A DNA stretch of 64,000 bases from Bacillus sonorensis NBRC 101234 = KCTC 13918. Lineage in GTDB: Bacteria; Bacillota; Bacilli; Bacillales; Bacillaceae. A program made the position numbers and the translations under genes. The stretch is from positions 124,001 to 188,000 of the forward strand of contig NZ_BCVZ01000003.1 of NCBI RefSeq assembly GCF_001592005.1, given 5' to 3'. Below the pieces are notes generated by a model. That model searched no databases, was not told where the DNA came from, and saw only the letters and a list, made by a program, of their open reading frames with translations. Positions 55,022-64,000 of the stretch are shown one piece after another (the first letter of the stretch is position 1; the number at the start of each line of letters is the position of its first letter).

Positions 55022-57445
55022 TCACTCCTGTCCTTGTTTGCCAATCCATACATCCGTTACTTCCCCGGCCTCATCTTCATCAATGATGAAAGAACCGTTG
55101 CTGTAACGGTCATGAAGCTTGATATCCTTGACAAGCATCTCTTCTGTAATGCCTTTTTCAGTTTGCATCGTGATTTGATCATGGTAGGAGCAGGCAAGCA
55201 GTCCGGCGATGCGGTGCGGCTTTTTCTTCAGCTCCCTCAGCATCAGGACGCCGCGTTTTGCCCTTGATGTTTTTTCAAATTCGGTGCGGTTCATTCTTTT
55301 AACAGCGCCGCGCTGCGTGACGAGGACGAGCACGTCTGAATCTTCAAGGATCTGGCCTGAGACGGCAAAATCGCCATCCTTTAAATTAACGCCTTTGACA
55401 CCGGCCGCCCTGGCGCCGACGACGCTGACCTCTTCCTCTGTAAACCATAAACCGTAGCCCGAGTGTGTCGCGATAAACACGTCTTTCGCTCCATCTGTTA
55501 CATGAACGTCGATCACTTCATCATCGCCTTTTAGGTTCAGGGCGACTAAAGCCTTCGAATAGCGCTGCGCTTTATATTGAAGAAGCGGTGTTCTTTTCGC
55601 CATTCCTTTTTTCGTGAAAAACAGCAGATATTCTGATTCTGTAAATTCCTTGACCGGTATCGCCTTTACGATCGATTCATCACTGTCAATCGAAATGATA
55701 TTCGTAATATGCTGACCTAAGTCTTTCCATCTGATATCCGGAAGCTGGTGGACTGGACAATATACATAGCTTCCTTTATTCGTAAACAGGAGCAGCACAT
55801 CAGTCGTATTCATTTCCAGCTGACAAAGCAGGCGGTCCGTATCTTTCATGCCGAAATCCTGGCCGTTTGAAGCAGCGAAAGATCTCTGGCTTGTTCGTTT
55901 GATGTAGCCGTCTTTCGTCACCGTAACATAAACATCTTCAGAGGCCACCATGACTTCGAGATTGATTTTAATCTCTTCGATTTTTTCTTCGATCACAGAC
56001 AGCCTGTCGCCCGCATAGGCTTTTTTGACTTTTCTCAGATTGTCCTTGATGACCTTCAGCAGCTTCTTGTCATTGGAGAGAATCGCTTCAAGCTCGTTTA
56101 TTTTTTGCTCAAGCTCTTTTGCCTCTTCTTGCAATGCCGTAATATCGGTATTGGTCAATCTGTAAAGCTGTAATGAAACAATCGCTTCAGCCTGCGGCTC
56201 TGTGAAGGCAAACTTGGCAATCAGGTTGTTTTTGGCATCCCGCTTATCATTTGATGAACGGATCGTTGCAATGACATCATCCAGGATGGACAATGCTTTC
56301 ATTAAACCTTCGACGATATGATGCCGTTCCTTCGCTTTTTTCAGCTCATACTGAGAACGATTTGTGATGACTTCCTTCTGGTGCCCGATATAAGCATCAA
56401 GAATAGAGGTCAGATTCATCAGCATCGGCCTTCTGTTATGGATGGCCACCATGTTAAAGTTATATGGAATTTGCAAATCGGTGTTTTTGTATAAGAAATT
56501 TAATACGCCTTGGGCATCCGCTTCTTTTTTGAGCTCAATGACGATTCTGAGGCCTGTGCGGTCGGTCTCGTCGCGGACTTCTGATATCCCTTCGACTTTC
56601 CGCTCAATCCTGAATTCATCCATCTTCTTCACTAAATTCGCCTTGTTGACTTCAAACGGGATTTCGGTAATCACGATTTGCTCACGGCCGCCTCTGATCG
56701 TTTCGATCTCGGCTTTTCCCCTGATGATGATTTTGCCTTTTCCCGTTTCATAGGCTTTTTTGATACCCTCTTTTCCCTGGATGATTCCTCCTGTTGGAAA
56801 ATCAGGACCTGTAATGAACTCCATTAAATCATCAACACTGCAGTTCGGAGAATCAATCCGCTTAATGACGGCATCGATGACTTCTCCGAGGTGATGCGGC
56901 GGAATGTCTGTCGCATAGCCGGCTGAAATCCCGGTCGATCCGTTGACGAGCAGATTCGGGAACATCGCCGGAAGGACGACAGGCTCCTTGCTTGTATCAT
57001 CAAAGTTTGGAACGAATTCAACCGTATCTTTATCAATATCGCGCAAAAGCTCTGCGGCGATCGATGCAAGCCGCGCCTCCGTATACCGCATCGCAGCCGG
57101 CGGGTCTCCGTCGATGCTTCCGTTGTTTCCGTGCATTTCAATCAAAACGTTGCGGACCTTCCAATCCTGGCTCATCCTCACCATCGCTTCGTAGACGGAA
57201 CTGTCCCCGTGCGGATGGTAGTTCCCGATCACATTACCGACCGTTTTCGCGGCTTTGCGGAAGTTTTTGTCATGTGTGTTTCCTTCCGCGTGCATGGCGT
57301 ATAGAATTCTCCTTTGCACCGGCTTCAGCCCGTCGCGCGCATCAGGAAGCGCCCGGTCCTGAATGATGTATTTGCTGTATCGGCCGAAACGGTCGCCGAT
57401 CACGTCTTCCAATGGTAAATCATGATAAATCTCTGGCTGTGCCAT
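55022..57445 (-). CDS. parC: Topoisomerase IV subunit A
   Basis: An 807-residue protein that cuts and rejoins DNA to decatenate daughter chromosomes. The N-terminus DRALPDARDGLKPVQRRILY and the catalytic Tyr in AAMRYTEARLA are present. The quinolone-determining region reads NYHPHGDSSVYEAMVRMSQD W, with the Ser and Glu of wild-type, sensitive enzymes. Beta-propeller repeats fill the C-terminal third (SQRSFAASNGQDFGMKDTDR). It starts 4 bp after parE on the same strand. Confidence 0.97.
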   Translation of the reverse strand: MAQPEIYHDLPLEDVIGDRFGRYSKYIIQDRALPDARDGLKPVQRRILYAMHAEGNTHDKNFRKAAKTVGNVIGNYHPHGDSSVYEAMVRMSQDWKVRNVLIEMHGNNGSIDGDPPAAMRYTEARLASIAAELLRDIDKDTVEFVPNFDDTSKEPVVLPAMFPNLLVNGSTGISAGYATDIPPHHLGEVIDAVIKRIDSPNCSVDDLMEFITGPDFPTGGIIQGKEGIKKAYETGKGKIIIRGKAEIETIRGGREQIVITEIPFEVNKANLVKKMDEFRIERKVEGISEVRDETDRTGLRIVIELKKEADAQGVLNFLYKNTDLQIPYNFNMVAIHNRRPMLMNLTSILDAYIGHQKEVITNRSQYELKKAKERHHIVEGLMKALSILDDVIATIRSSNDKRDAKNNLIAKFAFTEPQAEAIVSLQLYRLTNTDITALQEEAKELEQKINELEAILSNDKKLLKVIKDNLRKVKKAYAGDRLSVIEEKIEEIKINLEVMVASEDVYVTVTKDGYIKRTSQRSFAASNGQDFGMKDTDRLLCQLEMNTTDVLLLFTNKGSYVYCPVHQLPDIRWKDLGQHITNIISIDSDESIVKAIPVKEFTESEYLLFFTKKGMAKRTPLLQYKAQRYSKALVALNLKGDDEVIDVHVTDGAKDVFIATHSGYGLWFTEEEVSVVGARAAGVKGVNLKDGDFAVSGQILEDSDVLVLVTQRGAVKRMNRTEFEKTSRAKRGVLMLRELKKKPHRIAGLLACSYHDQITMQTEKGITEEMLVKDIKLHDRYSNGSFIIDEDEAGEVTDVWIGKQGQE

Positions 57446-57449
57446 TTAT

Positions 57450-59435
<1,986 letters not shown>

Positions 59436-59700
59436 TCAAAAATCAAACATTGCTTATAAAGAATAATACACACTCTGAAATATAAATCAAAGCGATATCT
59501 AATTCTTTTCCCTACATCGCTTTAAGAGTTGTCAGGAAAATGTCAAAAATGAGCGGCTGCATGGCACAATCGTCATTTTACACGAATCTCTCGAGGCTGC
59601 ACAAGGCAGCTTAACGTAATATGGAAAAACATTCTTAAAAAAACTGTCCAAGACTTATTGTATCTTTTTCATAATAAATCGCAAATAGATTCTCGAATAA

Positions 59701-59742
59701 AAAAGACAAAAATCCTTGAAATCACAAGGATTTTTGTCTTTT
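59701..59742. terminator. Intrinsic terminator of yneT
   Basis: A perfect 18-bp stem, AAAAGACAAAAATCCTTG with its complement, loop AAATCA. It ends at the yneT stop codon and could work in both directions. Confidence 0.85.
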
Positions 59743-60156
59743 TTAAGCTGATTTGGTCAATGCATGGGCCACTTTTATGCACAAATCCATAATAACTGTA
59801 TAGCCCTTTTCGCTAAGCATCTGATAAGCTTCTTCACTGACAAGTCCCTGCTGTGCCCAAAATACGTCGGCATCTATTTCCAAAAACTCTTTGGCGACAT
59901 CTGGAAGATGTTCCGATCGTCTGAACACATTAACAATATCGACATGGCCCTCAATATCTTTCAGCGAAGCCACCGCCTTTGCTCCGAGCACCTCATCGAT
60001 TGTCGGGTTGACCGGGATAATCTCATACCCCGCATCCTGCATCGCTTTTGATACCATATAAGACGTTCTCTCGGGATTGTTTGATAGACCGACCACAGCA
60101 ATTCGTCTGCTGTTCTCAAGGATTTTTTTAATTTCCTGTTTCGTTGGATTTTCCAT
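59743..60156 (-). CDS. yneT: CoA-binding protein YneT
   Basis: A 137-residue single CoA-binding (Rossmann) domain. [20 protein letters not shown] and [20 protein letters not shown] match the family; [19 protein letters not shown] follows. Physiological role unknown. AGGAGCTG precedes the start. Divergent from plsY, as in B. subtilis. Confidence 0.9.
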   Translation of the reverse strand: MENPTKQEIKKILENSRRIAVVGLSNNPERTSYMVSKAMQDAGYEIIPVNPTIDEVLGAKAVASLKDIEGHVDIVNVFRRSEHLPDVAKEFLEIDADVFWAQQGLVSEEAYQMLSEKGYTVIMDLCIKVAHALTKSA

Positions 60157-60337
60157 CCTGCTTCAGCTCCTTTTATATTCAGTTTACATGAAACCGGACA
60201 TGATATTCAAAGTTTTAATAGGCGCAGAGCGCATTATCTTGTATGATATATACGGTGCATCTAAAAGAAAAGCCGTCATGAAAGATGCCTCTCATGTTAA
60301 AATAAAGAGTAGGGATCATTTAAAAAGGAGAAATGAA

Positions 60338-60931
60338 ATGTTAATTGCTTTATTATTGATTTTAGCCTATTTACTCGGCAGCATTCCATCCGGCTTGATT
60401 GTCGGCAAAGCTGCCAAAGGAATCGATATCAGAGAACACGGCAGCGGCAACCTCGGAGCCACAAATGCATTCCGGACGCTTGGGGTGAAAGCGGGTTCGA
60501 TTGTCATTGCTGCGGATATTTTAAAAGGAACGCTCGCCGCTTATTTGCCGGCCTTCCTGCACATCGGCGTCCATCCTTTGCTGGCCGGTGTGGCCGCCGT
60601 CATCGGGCATATGTTCCCTGTTTTTGCAAAATTTAAAGGCGGAAAAGCCGTCGCTACGTCCGGAGGCGTAATGCTCTGCTATCAGCCTCTGCTGTTTGTC
60701 ACAATGGTCGCGGTGTTTTTTCTGTTTTTATTTCTTACAAAGTACGTTTCACTGTCTTCTATTTTGACAGGCCTGTATACGACGATATACAGTCTGTTCA
60801 CCAAAGACGTTTTTTTGGTGGCGGTTGTCGTCATTCTTACGGCATTTGTCATTTACAGACACCGGACAAACATTAAAAGAATTTTAAATAAAACCGAACC
60901 TAAAATAAAATGGATGTCAGGCAAAGGCTGA
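60338..60931 (+). CDS. plsY: Acyl-phosphate:glycerol-3-phosphate acyltransferase
   Basis: A 197-residue membrane enzyme making lysophosphatidic acid from acyl phosphate. [39 protein letters not shown] (the G-S-G-N-x-G-A-T-N phosphate loop) and [21 protein letters not shown] are the three conserved loops. ATG 60338 (AAAAGGAG) is chosen; the 87 upstream in-frame codons cover the promoter. Essential first step of phospholipid synthesis. Confidence 0.96.
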   Translation: MLIALLLILAYLLGSIPSGLIVGKAAKGIDIREHGSGNLGATNAFRTLGVKAGSIVIAADILKGTLAAYLPAFLHIGVHPLLAGVAAVIGHMFPVFAKFKGGKAVATSGGVMLCYQPLLFVTMVAVFFLFLFLTKYVSLSSILTGLYTTIYSLFTKDVFLVAVVVILTAFVIYRHRTNIKRILNKTEPKIKWMSGKG

Positions 60932-60952
60932 TGCCTCCCTGCCTGACATCCG
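60912..60952 (+). terminator. Hairpin overlapping the plsY stop
   Basis: GGATGTCAGGCA/TGCCTGACATCC, a perfect 12-bp stem with a 16-nt loop. No T-run follows, so it may stabilise the message rather than terminate. Confidence 0.5.
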
Positions 60953-61053
60953 CCGCATGATAACGGAACATCAAATGTTCATGATCAAACCAATTCATTG
61001 TATACTAAATAAACAACACCATATTGAAACCATTAAAAAAGGAGTGCTTTCCC

Positions 61054-61341
61054 GTGAATTTGAAGATTAATGAAGAGGCGCTTAATTGGTATAAGGATGA
61101 GCTCGATTTGAAAAAAGGTGATCAAGTCCGCTTCTTTGTCCGTTACGGCGGTTGCAGCAATGTTCAAAAAGGATTTTCCCTTGGAGTTTCAAAAGATGAG
61201 CCGCAGCAAATCGGCGCGAGCGCGGAAGCGGACGGGATTACGTTTTTTATTGAGGAAAGCGATATTTGGTACTTCGACAACCACGATCTCTTTGTGACCT
61301 ATAATGAATCTGCTGAAGAACCGGTTTTTGAATATCAGTAA
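61054..61341 (+). CDS. yneR: YneR, HesB/IscA-like small protein
   Basis: 95 residues from GTG 61054 (AAAGGAGTG), matching the length I recall for B. subtilis YneR. WYKDELDLKKGDQVRFFVRY GGCSNVQKGFSLG has the HesB-like fold pattern, but only one of the three usual cluster cysteines is present. A role in iron-sulfur metabolism is therefore uncertain. Confidence 0.88.
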   Translation: MNLKINEEALNWYKDELDLKKGDQVRFFVRYGGCSNVQKGFSLGVSKDEPQQIGASAEADGITFFIEESDIWYFDNHDLFVTYNESAEEPVFEYQ

Positions 61342-61371
61342 AAAAGAACGCTTTTACAGCGTTCTTTTTTA
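61341..61371 (+). terminator. Intrinsic terminator of yneR
   Basis: AAAAAGAACGCT/AGCGTTCTTTTTT with loop TTTAC. Confidence 0.9.
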
Positions 61372-61403
61372 CGACGGACTATGGTCCTGCGTCTAAAGGC
61401 GGG

Positions 61404-61712
61404 TCAGCGTTCCTGAAGCCGAAACCGTCTGATGTGGCTGAAAAGCTTTTCTTTTGTTAAAATCTCGATTTGCTTTTGGCCCATTAAATCAAAATGGGGA
61501 AATTCGCTTCTTCGGTCGATCCATTCCTTTTTCAAACCGTACTGTTTTCCCCAGGCGGCAAGCTTCTCAATATTTTGGCAGCCTGCTTTTGTCACAGTGC
61601 GGGCGTCGGGAAACCTGTCATCGAGCCAATAATGCGTTAAAAACGCGATCTCTCCGTTCTGGACCGCCCGCTTCCATGTATAGAGCTCCTGTCTGTTAAT
61701 TCCGAAAGCCAT
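61404..61712 (-). CDS. yneQ: YneQ, conserved hypothetical
   Basis: A 102-residue soluble protein, MAFGINRQELYTWKRAVQNG then EIAFLTHYWLDDRFPDARTV TKAGC. It lies next to yneP with no gap. Conserved in Bacillus at this locus; no functional domain recognised. Confidence 0.85.
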   Translation of the reverse strand: MAFGINRQELYTWKRAVQNGEIAFLTHYWLDDRFPDARTVTKAGCQNIEKLAAWGKQYGLKKEWIDRRSEFPHFDLMGQKQIEILTKEKLFSHIRRFRLQER

Positions 61713-62129
61713 TTATTTTTTGGCCTCTTCATACGCCTGATGCCATTCAGGATAAAGCTTCCTGAATTGAAGCGGCTTAAAGCTGCCCCGATCGACGCAA
61801 ATATGGGACGATGTCCCCTTTACAGCGGTTTCTCCATTCGAATTGAAAATCTCATACCCATAAACGGTCTTAAATCCGTTGTACTCTTCAATCCATGTAT
61901 GTACGGACGCTGTTTCTCCGTAGCGAAGCGGTTTTATGTATCGAACGCTGACATCGACAACCGGTGACAGAACGCCGTCTTTTTCCATTTCCGCGTAGGA
62001 AAAGCCGAGGTCTTTAATGAGAGCCGTCCGTCCTACCTCCATCCAAATAAGATAGTTCGCGTGGTAGACTACGCCCATTTGATCTGTTTCAGCATATCGG
62101 ACTTCAATTTCTTTTTTTGAGACGAACAA
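61713..62129 (-). CDS. yneP: YneP, acyl-CoA thioesterase (4HBT/YbgC type)
   Basis: A 138-residue hotdog protein. RYAETDQMGVVYHANYLIWM EVGRT has the catalytic Asp and the Y-H-x-x-Y pattern of YbgC/4-hydroxybenzoyl-CoA thioesterases. TTG 62129 follows GAGGAA at short spacing. Hydrolyses acyl-CoA; substrate unknown. Confidence 0.9.
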   Translation of the reverse strand: MFVSKKEIEVRYAETDQMGVVYHANYLIWMEVGRTALIKDLGFSYAEMEKDGVLSPVVDVSVRYIKPLRYGETASVHTWIEEYNGFKTVYGYEIFNSNGETAVKGTSSHICVDRGSFKPLQFRKLYPEWHQAYEEAKK

Positions 62130-62222
62130 ATTCCTCTACTCCCTTATAAAAAATGTATATTCCATTTTAGCATAAGCCCTTGATAAAAACACGATTGGCG
62201 GCTTCCATTTGCGGCATGGAAA

Positions 62223-62242
62223 AAACCAGGTTGCCCTGGTTT
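62223..62242 (-). terminator. Short terminator after tlp
   Basis: AAACCAGG/CCTGGTTT with a 4-nt loop, overlapping the tlp stop, with TTTTTCC beyond it on the minus strand. Confidence 0.6.
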
Positions 62243-62471
62243 ATTGATCATATCCTTGTTTTCGAGCTTGAGCTTCGTCTTGGATTTCGCTGCGCATTGC
62301 CTCAATGCTTTCATTCCGGCGCTCATTTTTTTCGCGGATCTGCCTCTGTTCTTCATTGCTTGCAAATGACAGCTGTTCTTCGGATTCCTCGATGTTTTCA
62401 ATCGTGTTCTGTACCATGTCCTGAAGCTTTTCAACATTGTCAGATCTGTCATCCGGATTGTGTTTCATCAT
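62241..62471 (-). CDS. tlp: Small acid-soluble spore protein Tlp
   Basis: 76 residues from ATG 62471 (AAGGAGGGG). HNPDDRSDNVEKLQDMVQNT IENIEESEEQ matches B. subtilis Tlp, with a shorter N-terminus. It ends QDEAQARKQGYDQ. Made in the forespore; minor spore protein. The next gene upstream is sspN, 22 bp away, and the two form the known sspN-tlp operon. Confidence 0.93.
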   Translation of the reverse strand: MMKHNPDDRSDNVEKLQDMVQNTIENIEESEEQLSFASNEEQRQIREKNERRNESIEAMRSEIQDEAQARKQGYDQ

Positions 62472-62493
62472 TCGAACCCCTCCTTTTAAAAAA

Positions 62494-62637
62494 CTACTCA
62501 CCTTTTGTCTGCATAATAATCGGAGTTTCCCCTGATTTATCATGCATCTTTTTTCCTTTGTTGCGCTTATATTCAACCGGCTTTGTCCCAAGGTGGCTCG
62601 GGGCAAATTTCGCCTGTTTGTCATGCTCTCTCGGCAC
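62494..62637 (-). CDS. sspN: Small acid-soluble spore protein N
   Basis: 47 residues from GTG 62637 (AGGAGGG, 6-nt spacing). FAPSHLGTKPVEYKRNKGKK MHDKSGETPIIMQTKGE is nearly the B. subtilis SspN sequence as I remember it. Too short for routine gene finding. Forespore-specific; transcribed with tlp. Confidence 0.93.
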   Translation of the reverse strand: MPREHDKQAKFAPSHLGTKPVEYKRNKGKKMHDKSGETPIIMQTKGE

Positions 62638-62705
62638 ATCTATCCCTCCTTTTAAGAAATAGGATTCTCAAAAAGAGGCGTAAACATGAATTGATTTTTA
62701 AAAAG

Positions 62706-62831
62706 TCATTTCAGCCTGAATTTCTCTTCAAGCTTGTCTTCCAGCTGATCGAGAAACTCCTGGTTGGTTAAAAGCTCTTTTTTGTTTTCTGAGACAAGTT
62801 CTTCAAATGTACGCCTTTTTGTTTTTTTCAT
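62706..62831 (-). CDS. Fur-regulated basic protein (FbpB-like)
   Basis: 41 residues: MKKTKRRTFEELVSENKKEL then LTNQEFLDQLEDKLEEKFRL K. This is the FbpB-family pattern (T-F-x-E-L-V-x-E-N-K). GGAGGTGAT is 7 nt before ATG. FbpB-type proteins are thought to help the small RNA FsrA spare iron by repressing iron-rich enzymes such as aconitase. Notably, citB is just 650 bp upstream on the same strand. A Fur-box-like sequence overlaps its promoter. Confidence 0.8.
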   Translation of the reverse strand: MKKTKRRTFEELVSENKKELLTNQEFLDQLEDKLEEKFRLK

Positions 62832-62843
62832 GTTGAATCACCT

Positions 62844-62862
62844 CCAGATGATTCTCATTTTC
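62844..62862 (-). promoter_or_regulatory. Fur-box-like site
   Basis: On the minus strand GAAAATGAGAATCATCTGG matches 13 of 19 positions of GATAATGATAATCATTATC. It lies between a TATATT -10 candidate near 62877 and the ribosome binding site. Confidence 0.6.
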
Positions 62863-62884
62863 GCCATTTTTTTGACAATATAAG

Positions 62885-62920
62885 CAAAAAGCCGGGATTT
62901 TTTATAATCCCAGCCTTTTT
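62885..62920 (-). terminator. Intrinsic terminator of yneN
   Basis: AAAAAGGCTGGGATT pairs with AATCCCGGCTTTTT (one mismatch) on the minus strand. It overlaps the yneN stop. Confidence 0.8.
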
Positions 62921-63405
62921 TCCATTTCGTTTTTTGTCATCGTTCCCAAGACGATGTCTTCAATGATTCCGCTTTCATTTATGATAAATGAAGTTGGATA
63001 CGAAAAAATCCCGTATTTTGCATTGATCCCCTCTTGATCAAGTACGATCGAAAACGTTAAATCAAGGCTGTCGGCAAATTCTTCCACCGCCTTGCTGTTT
63101 TTTTCAGATGAGGTAAAATTAACTGCCAAAACGGCGATATTTTTATGATCGTTTTGCAGCTTTTCCATATCGGGCATTTCTGTTTTGCACGGTTTGCACC
63201 AGGTCGCCCAAAAATTCAACAGCACTTTTTTTCCTTTAAAATCAGATAATGAAATGTCTCCGTCTTTTAAAGAGGACAGCGTAAAATCCGGCGCTTTTTC
63301 TCCTTTTTCAATCCCGATGTCGGCTTTGTTGTTGATAGCAAAGTTCCACACCGCAAAACCGGCCAACAGAAGAAGCAAGGCGGCAGCCAGCAATTTTTTT
63401 ACCAT
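62902..63405 (-). CDS. yneN: YneN, membrane-anchored thioredoxin-like protein
   Basis: 167 residues from ATG 63405 (GGAGGTG). An N-terminal membrane anchor (KLLAAALLLLLAGFAVWNFA) precedes a TlpA/ResA-type thioredoxin domain with the active site NFWATWCKPCKTEMPDMEKL and the cis-Pro segment SYPTSFIIN. Faces the outside of the membrane; likely a thiol-disulfide reductase. Its partner is unknown. Confidence 0.93.
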   Translation of the reverse strand: MVKKLLAAALLLLLAGFAVWNFAINNKADIGIEKGEKAPDFTLSSLKDGDISLSDFKGKKVLLNFWATWCKPCKTEMPDMEKLQNDHKNIAVLAVNFTSSEKNSKAVEEFADSLDLTFSIVLDQEGINAKYGIFSYPTSFIINESGIIEDIVLGTMTKNEMEKRLGL

Positions 63406-63439
63406 CGGCACCTCCAAACATAAGGCATGTCATCTGACA

Positions 63440-63471
63440 AAAAGAAGAGAAAGCAACTGCTCTCTCTTCCT
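63440..63471 (-). terminator. Intrinsic terminator of citB
   Basis: GAAGAGAGAGC pairs with GCTTTCTCTTC on the minus strand, followed by TTTTTG. Confidence 0.7.
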
Positions 63472-63480
63472 TCATTCAGA

Positions 63481-64000
63481 CTACTGTTTCATTTTATTGC
63501 GGAGAACCATCTGCAGAATTCCGCCATGGCGGTAATAGTCGATTTCCACTTCACTGTCAAAGCGGACAACGGCTTCAAATGATGTCACCGTTCCATCTTC
63601 GCTGATCGCTTTTACTGGGACAAGATCGCGCGGACGAACCGTTTCGTTAACATCCACTTCAATTGTTTCTTTTCCGGTCAAACCAAGTGTTTCAGCGTTT
63701 TCTCCGTCTTTGAATTGAAGCGGAAGCACGCCCATCAGGACAAGGTTGCTTCTGTGGATTCTTTCAAAGCTTTCAGCAATAACGGTTTTAATGCCGAGAA
63801 GATTTGTTCCTTTTGCCGCCCAGTCGCGCGAAGACCCCATTCCATAATCTTTGCCGGCGATGACAACCAAACCTGTGCCGCTTTCTTTATACTTCATGCA
63901 AGCATCATATATCGACATGACTTCACCGGTAGGCCAATAGGTTGTATATCCGCCTTCTGTTCCAGGAGCAATTTGGTTTTTGATTCTGATATTGGCGAAT
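63481..64000 (-). CDS. citB: Aconitate hydratase, C-terminal part (runs off the window)
   Basis: The last 172 residues of aconitase; the gene continues past 64000. [20 protein letters not shown] and [40 protein letters not shown] (read in pieces) include the active-site Ser-Arg of the swivel domain. Converts citrate to isocitrate; apo-CitB also binds iron-responsive RNA elements. The 4Fe-4S cysteines lie outside the window. Confidence 0.97.
   Translation of the reverse strand, partial: FANIRIKNQIAPGTEGGYTTYWPTGEVMSIYDACMKYKESGTGLVVIAGKDYGMGSSRDWAAKGTNLLGIKTVIAESFERIHRSNLVLMGVLPLQFKDGENAETLGLTGKETIEVDVNETVRPRDLVPVKAISEDGTVTSFEAVVRFDSEVEIDYYRHGGILQMVLRNKMKQ

Noticed and set aside
60077..60337. 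N-terminal extension of plsY by 87 residues
   Set aside because: The extension covers the promoter, and AAAAGGAG directly precedes ATG 60338, which gives the standard PlsY N-terminus.

Overview
The window is low-to-moderate GC chromosomal DNA of a Bacillus of the B. subtilis group, most likely B. licheniformis or a close relative. This rests on recognition, not on a search. The right end (citB, yneN, an FbpB-like gene, sspN, tlp, yneP, yneQ, yneR, plsY, yneT, parE, parC) keeps the gene order I remember from B. subtilis. alsT, an eglS-type cellulase, Rap/Phr and two spore-protein genes also fit. The acetoin reductase and arabinose genes resemble those I associate with B. licheniformis and with lactobacilli.

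Layout. 0-3 kb: a frameshifted MocR regulator divergent from azlCD, with two identical-geometry operators, then a broken thioesterase. 3-7 kb: a Rap phosphatase with a Phr gene that carries its putative pheromone twice, then poorly coding DNA with a repeated terminator element and a possible toxin relic. 7-12.3 kb: a DUF2294 gene, dabB-dabA (inorganic carbon uptake) and a carbonic-anhydrase-like YbcF protein, with strong leader hairpins. 12.3-22.9 kb: a decayed accessory region holding a secreted protein, a duplicated 124-bp element, fragments of a Tn3 transposase, an alpha/beta hydrolase, a UvrX-type polymerase, two M20 amidohydrolases and an acetyltransferase. The intact part is a VOC protein with an SsuABC-type ABC importer. 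23-25.7 kb: cellulase and a DUF1360 membrane protein.

25.7-43.3 kb is an anaerobic nitrate/nitric oxide island: ric (ScdA/YtfE), quinol-type NO reductase, a second Crp/Fnr regulator, narK, fnr, ywiC, arfM, a radical SAM gene, a DUF1858-DUF438 pair and narGHJI. Seven FNR-type palindromes precede its transcription units, nearly all about 41 bp before a plausible start, so Fnr probably controls nitrate reduction and handling of the NO it produces as one regulon. 43.3-47.6 kb: a Pro-rich small protein, alsT with a TnrA/GlnR box, two small membrane proteins, IS3 debris and budC. 47.8-54.8 kb: an arabinose locus (MFS transporter, araA, araD, araB, divergent araR) with cre and AraR sites. The remainder is conserved core: topoisomerase IV, phospholipid synthesis, spore proteins, a Fur-controlled small protein and the 3' end of aconitase.

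No rRNA, tRNA or CRISPR array was seen. Pseudogene calls assume the sequence is correct; single-base frameshifts at 1.25 and 16.14 kb could be sequencing errors.
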